A DNA stretch of 64,000 nt from Humulus lupulus (taxonomy: Eukaryota; Streptophyta; Magnoliopsida; Rosales; Cannabaceae): NCBI RefSeq assembly GCF_963169125.1, contig NC_084801.1:74403696-74467695 (forward strand), in the 5' to 3' direction. The notes under the pieces are model-generated. The model was not told the DNA's origin and did not search any database. It worked only from the letters and a program-made list of their open reading frames with translations. Both the position numbers and the translations under genes were made by a program. Position 1 is the first letter of the stretch. Each line of letters opens with the position of its first letter. Positions 53,531 through 64,000 of the stretch are shown here, piece by piece.

Positions 53531-54756
53531 ACTATCCCCTCCTCATAAAAATTTCGTCCTCGAAATTTACCCAAACACATCAGTCAGCAACCCGCAATCT
53601 GACCAAAATCTCCAAGGTCCATCGCCTTACTTTAGTTCCCCTCAACGCTCTTTCAGGAGTAACAATCTTGGCTCGCAAGATCTCATCTGATAGCCATACT
53701 CTCGATAGCCCCTCTTTAACACCGCAACCCTGTCGAAGCCCAGGGTCTGCCTAGATTACAATGACCAATCCATTGTCTTATTCCTGACTCCATAGATACT
53801 CAAACGTCATCACCTCTACTAGGTGGGATCAGCTTGTAGGCCCCGCGGGCCTAACACTTAGTACAACCTCGAAATTTTATGTTGAATCAAGAGTCCGAAC
53901 TCTCCCTTATTTCTCTGAACACCTTACAGATCCTCGTCTGTTATTACGCAGAGATGCAACTATTTCCTTTCGGAGCATTATTTCCTCATAATTAACCATT
54001 CACAAGCTCTTTATTCTTTCAGATAGGCAGACACTCCTGCCTTAAGAATTCTCAACGACCTCTTTGGCTTTCTCTTTGAACTAAAGCCAAACTGTAGTAT
54101 TCACTATGTTTCATCTCTTACCATGTCCTATGTCGTGTTACCTTAACAAGACACCAGCGACTGCTACCATGACTAACTCGTCAGGGATTACACTTCCCTT
54201 AATACCTCAAGTATTCGCCTACTCAGCGCTTAATTCTTTAAGATCCTTGATAAACTTTCAGATTACCATTCCACTTGCAATCAACTGGTAATTCCAGGTT
54301 CCCACTCTATTCTTTTTGTCCTCCAAATCCATTCCAACAATTTAAAATACTATGGGGTCTCAATTCCGTATCATCGACGTTTTACCCTGAAACCAGTTCA
54401 CTTGATCCAACACGTTAACTCAAACAACCGAGTTAAAAATTTTCATGTCTGGATACCTTTCTTAAGGTCTATTGTGGTCCATTTCCACGATACACCACCA
54501 CATCACTTAACCCCTCAGGGTCCAAAGGAAAACACTAGATCCTGACACCCGCTCAACCCTCCCGGTACCGCGTACCCTAGGAGGTGGAATGATGTCCATT
54601 CAGAACCCTCATTCAAAACCAAATCCTAACTGGATCCCTCACTCGATCCTGGTATCCTATTTGTACCATCGTGACAGGGTCCTTCCCTGTTTCAACTCAA
54701 ACCAACACTTTGAATTCCATAGCTCAGTGACACCCACCAGCTAACCATTACCTACT
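53531..54756 (-). mobile_element. decayed interior of the T-family element
   Basis: The minus strand reads gaggacgaaatttttatg and aggaggggatagt just before the LTR, the same pol end and polypurine tract as in W (63420-63450). The rest is stop-laden and AT-rich. The far LTR is missing, and about 20 bp of E2 integrase (the PTGKGG region) is also missing at 54757. One deletion therefore removed the end of the insertion and part of its target. Confidence 0.65.
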
Positions 54757-55552
54757 AAGTACGCAGTCGTAGCCATAGATTACCTCACCAAGTGGGTTGA
54801 AGGGGAACCTCTAGTAAAAATAACGGCCAAGCATATCACCACCTTTGTCAACAAATTCATTGTCTGCAGATATGGAGTGCCCTACAAAATTATTTCTGAC
54901 AACGGCACCCAGTCTGAAGGGGAAATGTTCGAGGAGTACTATAGGGAAAGAGGGATAAGGAGAAGCTTCTCGACTGTTGTACATCCACAAGCCAATGGGC
55001 AGGTGGAGGCCATTAACAAAGTCCTTAAGAAGAACTTAAAAAAAAAAGCCAGAGAAGATGAAAGGGGCTTGGGTTGAGGAGCTACCTAATGTGCTTTGGG
55101 CCTACAGGAGCACACTGCGCACAACCACTGGAGAGACCCCTTTCTCCTTAGCATATGGATGTGAGGCTGTCCTCCCGGTTGAGATGAAGGTTAACTCCTT
55201 CAGGATACAGGCATACGAGGACCAGGTCAACCATGCAGCAATGGCAGAAAGCTTAGACATGCTAGAACAAAGAAGGGAAAAGGCACAAATGAGAGTGGTG
55301 GTATACCAACAATGAGCAGCAAGGTACTACAACTCGAGGGTGCGAGAGAGAATGCTCAGAGTAGGAGACATGGTATTAAGAAAAGTACTCCCTAACACGC
55401 GAGACCCGAGGGTGGGGGTACTTGGGGTGAACTGGGAAGGACCCTACCAAGTCGCTCAATACATACCACCAAACACCTATAATCTGGCGCGCACGGATGA
55501 CACCATCATACCTCGAGCATGGAATACGGAACACCTCAAGAAGTACTACTAG
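54757..55552 (+). pseudogene. integrase of E2, catalytic core and C-terminus
   Basis: The catalytic core resumes with AVVAIDYLTKWVEGEPL, then IISDNGTQSEGEMF and HPQANGQVEAINKVLKKN, so the D, D and E residues are present. It continues as LPNVLWAYRSTLRTTTGETPFSLAYG and the C-terminal region MLRVGDMVLRKVLPNTRDPR. It ends WNTEHLKKYY plus TAG at 55550-55552. Frame changes fall near 55060 and 55316-55340 (an internal TGA). There is no chromodomain, as expected of the Tat lineage. Confidence 0.88.
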
Positions 55553-56326
55553 TCAGACTTCCACATCTGATGCAAAGAATATCTATGTTTAGTTTGTTGC
55601 AAGTTATGTTAACTTAGTAGACAAGAATCAAAAAGGTTACCTAGATAACCTCCCAAGTAGATGTAAACATTTCATATATGTCGTTGTAACTTGCCTACTA
55701 TAAATGAAACTGTTCACAACTTCGCATGTTATTTTTCTTCTCTATGCAAGCATCAACCAAAGTGCCTGATGGAATAAATTTCAACAAGCACTTGGGGGGC
55801 AAGACAAGAGGCACGTGTATAAGCAAAAAAAAAAGAAAAACCCTATCTCTTATATTCAAAAGGATTAGCTACCCTTATGAATATCAAGGAAATAGTGTAA
55901 AAGGATGACCTCCAACCAAAGGCTAACACCCCCACAGGGGGTGAGGCCGTAAGGAAAGGAATTTCCCAATAAGTCTAGAACGGCCAATAAGTCGGCTAGC
56001 CAAAAAGGGTCCTAAAAGAGACCCTTGAAGAAATAGTACTATGCATAATGACGAGAAGGACACTTCTCGTAAAAAGTAACAAGTGCGCGCAATGAACATA
56101 AGAGGACCCCAAGAACCCAATGGGTTAACGTGTCCTTAAAAGTATAATCAAGGTGCACCAAAAAGATTATCATCATCAGATCAAGGAAAAGATATGTAAT
56201 CCACAAATAATAGTAATAAGAGGGACTTACCAAAGTCCCTTAAGTTCGATAAACACAAAAAGAAAAAGGGGAAACGGTGTGAAAGGTTACATGGCAAAAA
56301 TATATATGAACCAAGTGCAAAGAAAT
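55553..56326. other. E2 region between pol and antisense gene
   Basis: It holds an internal polypurine-like motif (55791-55803) and a block at about 55980-56160 that on the minus strand matches E1 2150-2290 (gagaag-cgtcc and catagtac). In E1 the minisatellite expands next to this block; here it is essentially single copy (gacccttgaaga). No gene is seen. Confidence 0.6.
55791..55803 (+). other. internal polypurine-like motif after E2 pol
   Basis: cttggggggcaag lies about 240 bp after the pol stop and matches the equivalent motifs in R and E1. Confidence 0.62.
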
Positions 56327-56677
56327 CTACAAGTTTCCAACCCAACCCTTCCACTCAGAGATTTTCTCCACCGCATAATCTCCAAAGGGAGACAGGTCAA
56401 CGGCAGGGTTGGTCCTCCACACGACATGTAGTGTGCGCTCAACTATGTCATTCTCAGCATTTACAAGCTCAGCCTCAAGCATAACAATCCTCTCGTTCAG
56501 GGTGTGGATGGTAGCCTCTAGCTTGGTGTTGGAGCGAGAGGTCGATGCAGCCTGCGCTAAAGTAGCACCCCTCTGTTGAACTGCCTCAGCCACTTGCACC
56601 TCCAAGTCACGGACCCATGCTGATAAAGCATCCTTCTCATCCTCAACCATCGAAAGGTTACCCATGGCCTCCTCAAG

Positions 56678-56854
56678 CTGGTGTTGAAGTCGTTGTGCGG
56701 ATGAAGAGGTTAAGGCGATAAGCCAGTGACCCAGAATAAAAGCCTAAGTAAGGCCAAAAGAAAAAACATAGAATAAAACATTGGGGGTCAAACGATGTCA
56801 AAACAAAAAAAGAAAAAAAAATTATTATTATTATTCGAAGGTTTTAACAAGTAC
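56678..56854 (-). other. predicted phase-0 intron before the coiled-coil exon, E2 antisense gene
   Basis: 177 bp, GTACTTGTTA to CTTCAACACCAG. It corresponds to intron 3 of the R gene. Confidence 0.6.
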
Positions 56855-57651
56855 CTGCAAGGAGGCACACATATAGGTGTCTTCTAGCTCAATGTTGGGG
56901 ACGTCCTGCAAGGTTCCCCACTCACCTTTGGGAAAGTTTCCCAGGTGATGGCTCATGGCTTCTCCATACCGCCTTGCCAGAGGATGATCTTCAGAGGTGG
57001 AAGCATAAGCTTGACCGGGGAAAATGTGTGGACCGACCAAGGCATGTTTGGACAGTGAAAGGGACCGAGAAGGTCCTGATCCATCCGCAGAGGTGCGGGG
57101 GGCAGAAGAGCGCGGAGTCACCTCCTTAGGTAAAGGGGCACCTGAAGACCCCCACCTAGAACATCCCCCCGAGGGTAGAGGAGCCCCAACAAAAGAAGAA
57201 ATGACAAAATTCCTTTTAGGCGCAGAAGGACGGGGGATAGAGGCGTTGAAGGCAAACTCATCGCCAGGCATCGATGGTGGCACCCGAGAGGTGGCGCCGC
57301 CAGCATGTCCGCCGTCGGCCATGTCCCTAGCCTTGCCGACCAATGAGTGTAGGCACGAATAGTTCTCAGACACAACCGTCTCCTCAATGTCCATATGATC
57401 ACCTGATGGGTAAACATAGTCTGTATCGGCTGCCTCGTCATAATTACATTCATCATGGCCGTATAGCCACTAACCTGTGGATTCAGATGAGACGGAGCAT
57501 AGAGAGACGGATTGGTCCGGGGTCAGCAACTTGTACAAGTGAAGATTTCTCTCTATAAAAAGAGCACAGGCCTGTTTACACTCGGCCGGCAAGTCCAGGA
57601 TCTTCATCACCCGATCATGAGCCGACGATTTCAAGTTAGAACCAACAACCC

Positions 57652-57766
57652 CTACAAGGCTTTCCATCAAGAGAAAAGAAATAAATGTAGTTAGATAAAC
57701 CATGAAATAAAAGCAATGTAAAAGAAAAACATCTCATGTATGAGCTCAAGGTGAGAATTGCATTAC
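57652..57766 (-). other. predicted phase-1 intron after the conserved domain, E2 antisense gene
   Basis: 115 bp, GTAATGCAAT to AAGCCTTGTAG. It corresponds to intron 1 of the R gene. Confidence 0.6.
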
Positions 57767-58370
57767 TAGGAGTGTTGAAGCGAGTGTGTTGGGTGGATCC
57801 GCTATAGGTGAAGAAGTAGTCGGTTTTCCACGAGGCCCTGTTTGAAATGGAACCCTCCACAAGGGGATACCCTTTAAGGGCTGTGTCTTTTTGAAGCTAG
57901 TAGAACCCGAGAGTAGATGAATTCGCCCTCAGAGTGAAGAGGTAGTGAACATCGCTCATGGAAGGCCCTCTAGAGTGCACCTGTTGGTATAGCACGTATA
58001 AGTTGTTAAGCATCACCCAAGAATTGGGGGATAGTTGTAGAGGCGCCAGTTCAAAATAGTTAAGTACTCTGATGAAGAAGGGGTGAAGCAATAGAGCCCC
58101 TCTCGATTTGATGATGGAGTCGGTGAAGGCCATGAACCCTTCGGGCGGGTCATATGCGCGTTCATCGCGCTTCGGGATGACGAACTTGAGATTTGATGCT
58201 AGGTGATGATCCTTTAACATGTTCGCCAGTTTAACGCTTGTAAGGCTATACCTGCCTGCGTCTTCGGAAGTGTCAGAGGTTCTCTTCGGCATCTCGGGTA
58301 CCTGGACAGAGATAGGTTGTTTGTGAGCTATAGACTTTCTAAGGATCCTAGAAGACCCCCCACACATCTT

Positions 58371-59120
58371 ATATCTACCAGCACTTTGCTTGACCCTAGG
58401 GCGTAAGACTAGGGGCAGGGGAGGAAGCATGGGTGGGATCATAGAAAGAAACTCAGGTTTAATTGATTCACATGTATCACCTTCGGAGAAGGGACCCCTA
58501 TGACTGGGAGACTAATCACCACAAATGGAAAATGACTTAGGGGGCAAGTATTCTTCTAGGCAAGAAATTTCAGAATGGCAATCCTGAAGGACTGATTGTA
58601 GCTGGGAAATGTATGTCGCATGCCAGGGGGAGAAACCTAAACCCTCATCCCTGGTATTAGATTCTAGCTCCTTCTCCAGGCCGCGCGCTTTTTGCCTGAG
58701 GTAGGACAGTCTCCGGAGGTAGAGCCTTCGTACATCCCCATGATTATATCTACCAGCACTTTGCTTGACCCTAGGGCGTAAGACTAGGGGCAGGGGAGGA
58801 AGCATGGGTGGGATCATAGAAAGAAACTCAGGTTTAATTGATTCACATGTATCACCTTCGGAGAAGGGACCCCTATGACTGGGAGACTCATCACCACAAA
58901 TGGAAAATGACTTAGGGGGCAAGTATTCTTCTAGGCAAGAAATTTCAGAATGGCAATCCTGAAGGACTGATTGTAGCTAGGAAATGTATGTCGCATGCCA
59001 GGGGGAGAAACCTAAACCCTCATCCCTGGTATTAGATTCTAGCTCCTTCTCCAGGCCGCGCGCTTTTTGCCTGAGGTAGGACAGTCTCCGGAGGTAGAGC
59101 ATTCGTACATCCCCATGATT
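58371..59120. repeat. recent 375-bp tandem duplication
   Basis: Units 58371-58745 and 58746-59120 abut head to tail. I find three mismatches by eye. It duplicates part of the N-terminal coding region of the E2 antisense gene. Each copy carries a stop the other lacks (one at the ICGD/SPSH junction, one at ATYIS/LQSV). Confidence 0.93.
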
Positions 59121-59162
59121 AGAGGGTATGCAAATGTCGGCCTCAGAGTCGGAGGATGACAA

Positions 59163-59524
59163 CTCAACGAATTAAACATTAGATGAACCTTCGGGACATT
59201 GCCTAGACACCATGGGCCAGCTAAGACTCGAGGGCGTGTGTGCGTAAGGATACCCCTATATCTACAACATGAGTATGAGGGGTATAAGAAAAGGGCCTAT
59301 GCATATGTACTTGAAAGGCCATACGAAAAGAGAATGACAACCTCTAAAGAATGAGTGCAGTACAGCCAGTAATTCTACCCCCGCGTAATAGATATAAAAA
59401 AAAAAGGGCATAAGGATCATTGGAGGAAGGAGGCATACCTGGGGGTATATGTATGAAGCTGAAGGTGTGCAAGGATAGACATGTGTAGGCCTAAGGTCGG
59501 TCGAGCGATAAGCGAGGGTGAGAC
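59163..59524. other. sequence between the antisense gene of E2 and element W
   Basis: By analogy with R this should hold the antisense promoter and E2 3' LTR. I find no LTR match and no convincing TATA box. It is probably an E2 remnant cut by later events. Confidence 0.35.
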
Positions 59525-60195
59525 TGTAACGACCCAAATTTACTAATGAGGCTTAAGGGCCTAGATTAGTGTGCCGGGAGGGCATAATTGGAACATATGT
59601 GATTTAATGATTTAAAGCATGTTATATGACAATTTGAATATTTAAGATGCATGACTATGTGTATTAGTATGCATGTAGGCCCTGATTAGGTTAGAAGGGC
59701 CTAATCATAATTTTGGCCCGTTGCGGGCATAACTGTATATATATATATATGTGATAATTGTTGAGACCACATTATTATGTTGATATATCTGAGATCTATG
59801 ATTCCAGACGATCCTAGTGAGCAGAATAGCGAAAAAGTCACGACGGAGATTTATACCCAGCTCGGGGCAAGCCTGGGGGTATAAATGGGAATTTAGAGAA
59901 TATATTGAGGTTAATTTTGATAATGAGGAATATAATTGGTGATTAATTAGGTATCAGGAGGTAAGCGAAAAATATTAGAGACACTTGAGGAATTAGCGGG
60001 AATTGGGGTGAAATTACCAAAACGCCCTAGATGCACTTAAAGGTTTAAAATTAAAAGGGAGGGCATTATGGTCATTTGGCTTGCAAGGGATAGGTATGCT
60101 GACGCTTTATACTTAGTGGGAATTGTAGAAAAAGGTAGAAGGTTGAGGAAAGAAAGAAAAGAAGGAAAAGAAAGAAAAGAAAAGGAAGGAAAATA
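59525..60195 (+). repeat. W 5' LTR, truncated
   Basis: It matches 63451-64000 closely, with a longer TA run (tatatatatatat near 59738). It ends in an A/G-rich stretch (about 60125-60195) just before protease sequence begins. Confidence 0.85.
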
Positions 60196-60199
60196 GAGT

Positions 60200-63100
60200 A
60201 GTTTTCTTAGAACTGGTAGTGTCTAGGAGGTGGATTAGAGCACTGTCAGTGATAGTTGATGGTAGAGAGTTGTTGGTAGATTTGATCGAGTTGGGTATGG
60301 AGGATTTCGATATGATTTTAGGTATGGATTGGTTGGTTAGATATGGAGCTACCATTGACTGCAGGAAGAAGATGGTAACTTTTGAGCCAGAGGGCGAGGA
60401 TCCCTTTGTTTTTGTGGGAGCGGTGCATGGACCCCACGTACCCAGGATATCTGCATTGAGAGACAGAGACTTATTATAGGGTGGATGTATAGGCTTTCTG
60501 GCTAATGTGGTGGATACCACCAGAGTTTTATCAGTAAGGCCGGAGGAGATTAGATTGGTTTGCGAGTTCCTGGATGTGTTTCCTGAGGATTCTCCTGGGT
60601 TGCCACCGTGTAGAGAGATTCAATTTGTCATTGAGTTGGCACTGGGGACAGAGCCAGTGTCGAGGGCACCATATAGGATGGCACCGGCGGAACTAAAAGA
60701 ATTGAAGATACAGCTGCAGGAGCTTCTAGATTTGGGATTTATTAGACCTAGCTACTCGCCATGGGGTGCTCCAGTATTATTTGTGAAGAAGAAGGAAGGG
60801 ACATTGAGGACGTGCATAGACTATCGGGAATTGAACAAGTTGACTATCAAGAATAAGTATCCCCTACCAAGGATTGATGACTTGTTCGATCAGCTACAGG
60901 GTAAGACGGTGTTCTCAAAGATTGATCTTCGATCTGGTTATCACCAGCTGAGGATCAAAGATGAGGACATACCTAAGACGGCCTTCCGAACGTGGTATGG
61001 GCACTATGAGTTTCTGGTCATGTCATTTGGTTTGACCAATGCCCCACCAGCCTTTATGGACCTAATGAATAGGGTGTTCAAGGACTTTCTGGATTAGTTT
61101 GTTATTGTCTTCATCGACGACATCTTGGTGTATTCCAGTTCAGAGACAGAGCACGAGCTTCATCTTCGACAGGTTCTTCAGAGATTGAGGGAGCATCAAT
61201 TGTATGCCAAGTTTAAGAAATGTGAATTTTGGTTACCAGAAGTGACATTCCTTGGACATATCATGGGCACAGATGGGATTATGGTGGATCCATCTAAGGT
61301 AGAGGCAGTTAGGGATTGGCCGAGGCCAAGGAACGCCTCGGAGGTGCGGAGTTTTCTTGGTTTGGCGGGTTATTACAGACGATTTGTAGAGGGTTTCTCG
61401 AAGATAGCAGCACCGATGACAGAATTGACACGGAAGAATCTGAAATTTATCTGGTCAGATAAGTGTGAAGAAAATTTTCAAGAGCTGAAGCAACGGCTTA
61501 TTACAGCACCAGTGTTGAGTCTTCCTTCGGGGGAAGGGAAGTTTGTTGTGTACTGCAATGCATCGAGGTTAGGCCTGGGCTGTGTGTTGATGCAGAATGA
61601 GAAGGTTATAGCTTATGCATCACGACAGCTGAAGGAGTATGAGCAGCGGTATCCTACCCATGATTTGGAGTTAGCGGCGGTGGTATTTGCACTGAAGATT
61701 TTGCGACATTATCTGTATACACTGACCATGAGATTCTGAAGTATTTCTTTACACAAAAGGACCTGAACATGAGATAGAGACGTTGGCTGGAGTTGGTAAG
61801 GGATTATGACTGTGATATTCTTTACCATCCGGGGAAAGCCAATGTGGTGGCGGATGCATTAAGCCGCAGAGATCCAGGTCAGTTATATAGTTCTATTCAG
61901 ATCTCAAGGAAGTTAGCGGATGAGATGGTCAGAGCGAGAAAAGAGTTGGTGGTAGGCCGGTTGGCCAATATTACTCTGCAGTCGACCCTGCTAGAGCGGA
62001 TCAGAGAAGGACAGTTGGTAGATGCTCAGTTACAGAGGATTAGGGAGGATGTCTTAGCGGGAGTAGCTAAGGACTATTCTGTTTCTGAGGTTGAGTTACT
62101 TTGGTATCAGGGACGAATATGTGTTCCAGCTGATGAGGGGATCAGACGAGAGATACTGGATGAGTCTCATACGATGTCGTACTCGCTTCATCCGGGTACC
62201 ACGAAGATGTACCAAGATTTACGGACCTTATATTGGTGGCCTGGGATGAAAAAGGATGTGGTGGAGTACGTGGCCAAATGTTTGACTTGTCAGCAAGTAA
62301 AAGCTGAGCATCAGCGACCAGCAGGGTTGCTTCAGCCTTTGGGTATTCCTGAATGGAAATGGTAGGACATTATTATGGATTTTGTGGGAGTTTACCCAGG
62401 ACGGTTGGGCTTCATGATTCGGTGTGGGTGATAGTGGGCAGGTACACCAAGTCAGCCCATTTTCTTCCAATGAAGTAGACATACACCGTGGATCAGTATG
62501 CAGATTTGTATGTGAGGGAGATTGTTCGTCTCCATGGGGTTCCTAAGTCCATAGTGTCAGATCGGGATCCTATCTTCACTTCCATGTTTTGGGGTAGTCT
62601 GCAGAAGGCCTTGGGGACTCAGTTGAAGTTCAGTATGGCCCTTCATCCTCAGACTGACGGACAGTCTGAGAGGATGATCCAGGTATTGGAGGATATGCTC
62701 AGAGCATGTGTGATTGATTTTGAGGGTTCATGGAGTAAGTATCTTCCGTTGATTGAATTTTCGTATAACAATAGTTATCAGCCAACGATTGGAGTGGCTC
62801 CCTATGAGATGTTGTATGGGAGGAAGTGTAGATCACCCATTCATTGGGATGAGATGGGTGAGAGGAAGTATTTGGGACCAGATATGGTTCAGAGGACAAG
62901 TGAATCTATAGAAAAGATCCGAGCTAGGATCCTCGCATCTCAGAGCAGACAGAAAAGCTACGCTGATCCCAAGCGTAGGAACGTGGAGTTCCAGGTTGGG
63001 GACCACGTATTTCTTCGAGTTTCACCATTGCGAGGGGTGAGGAGGTTTGGAAAGAAGGGCAAGCTAAGCCCTAGATTCATTGGACCATTTGAGATCCTGG

Positions 63101-63414
63101 AAAGGATTGGTCATGTGGCTTACAGACTAGCTTTGCCACCATCATTGTTTGGAGTTCATGACGTATTCCATGTTTCTATGCTCCGGAAGTACATCTCAGA
63201 TGTGACTCATGTGTTGAGATATGAAGACTTGGAGTTACAGACAGATTTTTCTTATGAAGAGCAACCGGTTCAGATCTTGGATCGGAAAGATAAAGTATTG
63301 CGGAATAAGACGATTTCTCTTGTTAAAGTGTTGTGGAGGAATAGTAAGGTCGAGGATGCGACCTGGGAGCTTGAGACAGCGATGCGGGATCAATATCCCG
63401 AATTATTCAGGTAA
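60200..63414 (+). pseudogene. Pol of W: protease end, RT, RNase H, integrase, chromodomain
   Basis: Protease lacks its active site and starts at SRRWIRALSVIVDGREL, then DFDMILGMDWLVRYG. RT has [39 protein letters not shown] and FIDD (about 61110). RNase H shows [14 protein letters not shown] (usual Asp is Asn) and [17 protein letters not shown]; a short deletion near 61720 then shifts the frame. Integrase has FHPGT-type HPGTTKMYQDL, CLTCQQVKAEHQ, SIVSDRDPIFTS and HPQTDGQSERMIQVLEDML; the first catalytic Asp region near 62375 is broken. The C-terminal PVQILDRKDKVLRNKT and LVKVLWRNS, EDATWELE form a chromodomain, placing W among chromoviruses. Internal stops begin at 60477, 61095, 61775 and 62363. 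Confidence 0.9.
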
Positions 63415-63437
63415 ATTTCGAGGATGAAATTCTCAAT

Positions 63438-63450
63438 AGGAGGGGATAGT
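63438..63450 (+). other. W polypurine tract
   Basis: aggaggggatagt directly precedes the LTR at 63451. The same motif precedes the T-family LTR on the minus strand at about 53531-53543. Confidence 0.82.
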
Positions 63451-64000
63451 TGTAACGACCCAAATTTACTAATGAGGCTTAAGGGCCTAGATTAGTGTGT
63501 CAGGAGGGCATAATTGGAATATATGTGATTTAATGATTTAAAGCATGTTATATGACTATTTGAATATTTGAGAGGCATGACTATGTGTATTAGTATGCAT
63601 GTAGGCCCTGATTAGGTTAGAAGGGTATAATCATAATTTTGGCCGGTTGCGGGCATAACTGTCTATATATATGTGATAATTGTTGAGACCACATTATTAT
63701 GTGGATATATCTGTGATCTGTGATTCGAGACGATCCTAGTGAGCAGAATATCTGAAAAGTCACAGCGGGGATTTATACCCGGCTCGGGGCAAGCCTGGGG
63801 GTATAAATGGGAATTTAGAGAATATATTGAGGTTAATTTTGATAATGAGGAATATAATTGGTGATTAATTAGGTATCGGGAGGTAAGCGGAAAATATTAG
63901 AGACACTCGAGGAATTAGCGGGAATTGGGGTGAAATGACCAAAATGCCCTAGATGCACTTAAAGGTTTAAAATTAAAAGGTAGGGCATTATGGTCATTTG
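63451..64000 (+). repeat. W 3' LTR, cut by window edge
   Basis: It starts TGTAACGACCC and follows 59525-60100 closely to the window end. The right part, where splice-like motifs lie in related LTRs, is outside the window. Confidence 0.9.

Larger units (their letters stand above)
32390..59162 (+). mobile_element. E2: Tat-lineage Ty3/Gypsy element split by two insertions
   Basis: The 5' LTR and primer site (to 33783) are separated from gag (46296) by the R insertion. Integrase is split at 51281/54757 by a T-family fragment. With both removed, the order is LTR, primer site, gag, protease, RT, RNase H, archaeal-type RNase H, integrase, internal polypurine motif and antisense gene. The second RNase H and the absence of a chromodomain place it in the Tat lineage. 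No 3' LTR was found before W begins at 59525. Confidence 0.82.
56327..59162 (-). pseudogene. antisense multi-exon gene of E2, broken
   Basis: Minus strand. The N-terminal part (59162-58371) is charged and coiled (LRQKARGLEKELESN) and lies in a 375-bp tandem duplication. The conserved 'gypsy-type transposon' region follows (about 58280-57767) with GALLLHPFFIRVLNYFELAPL, QLSPNSWVMLNNLYVLY and MSDVHYLFTL. Intron 57766-57652 (GTAATGC to CTTGTAG, phase 1) follows FNTP. Exon 57651-56855 is Ser/Pro-rich. Intron 56854-56678 (GTACTTG to AACACCAG, phase 0) precedes the coiled-coil exon 56677-56327, ending VVWRTNPAVDLSPFG. In-frame stops at 58977, 58524, 57897 and 57470 (approximate first plus-strand base) kill it. 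Intron places and phases match the gene in R. Confidence 0.72.
59525..64000 (+). mobile_element. W: chromovirus (Tekay-like) element, 5' deleted, runs off window
   Basis: The LTR starts at 59525 and again at 63451 with the same TGTAACGACCCAAATTTACT. The first copy stops after about 670 bp and joins directly to the middle of protease, so the rest of that LTR, the primer site, gag and the protease active site are deleted. RT, RNase H, integrase and chromodomain follow. The 3' LTR continues past 64000. The element is related to P in protease sequence and to T in LTR ends. Confidence 0.88.

Noticed and set aside
57024..57362. A 112-codon plus-strand frame opposite the E2 antisense gene
   Set aside because: It is the shadow of the minus-strand exon, which has conserved intron borders and family similarity.

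Overview
This window is a block of nested plant LTR retrotransposons with no recognisable host gene, tRNA or rRNA. The host is an angiosperm, probably a eudicot with a repeat-rich genome. The signs are Tat-lineage Ty3/Gypsy elements with a doubled RNase H, chromovirus-type Gypsy elements with a tRNA-iMet primer site, a Mutator-type MITE, and many stop codons of the kind cytosine deamination produces. I cannot name the species.

Layout. (1) 1-5198: element E1, minus strand, a Tat-lineage derivative with gag but no pol; its outer LTR is cut by the window edge. E1 sits in the end of a 'T' LTR (5199-5238), which sits in a 'G' LTR (5239-6557) that also holds a 364-bp MITE with a 9-bp target duplication. 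(2) 6558-19787: degraded Gypsy sequence and the minus-strand G element. Its left LTR (9419-13836) holds a clean solo T LTR (10675-12959, duplication CATGC) and its interior holds a truncated S element (13837-16366). (3) 19788-24960: minus-strand element N (5' ORF, gag, protease, RT, RNase H; integrase lost). (4) 24961-31719: an LTR fragment and plus-strand element P (complete 5' LTR, primer site, leader intron, gag, protease; cut early in RT). (5) 31720-59162: Tat-lineage element E2, plus strand. Its leader was hit by R (33784-46233, CCACT duplication), and its integrase by another T-family element (51282-54756). (6) 59525-64000: chromovirus W, plus strand, with chromodomain, running off the right edge.

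R is the centrepiece. It has two 757-758 bp LTRs differing by about 3.3 percent, and one gag-protease-RT-RNase H-archaeal-type RNase H-integrase reading frame (34598-40924) with 13 stops and two frame breaks. Downstream of pol lie a 119-bp tandem repeat and a gene on the opposite strand (41905-44477). That gene has its own TATA-like box and four intron-like gaps with GT/AG borders. Splicing the three coding introns keeps frame, and one extra G in an eight-G run explains the only break.

E2 carries a broken relative of this antisense gene with two introns at matching places and phases, and E1 keeps its last exon. A recurring spliced antisense gene next to a second polypurine tract is the most unusual biology here. 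A second unusual feature is that the chromovirus-type LTRs each contain a conserved set of splice-site-like motifs, and three elements have a further leader intron before gag or a 5' ORF.
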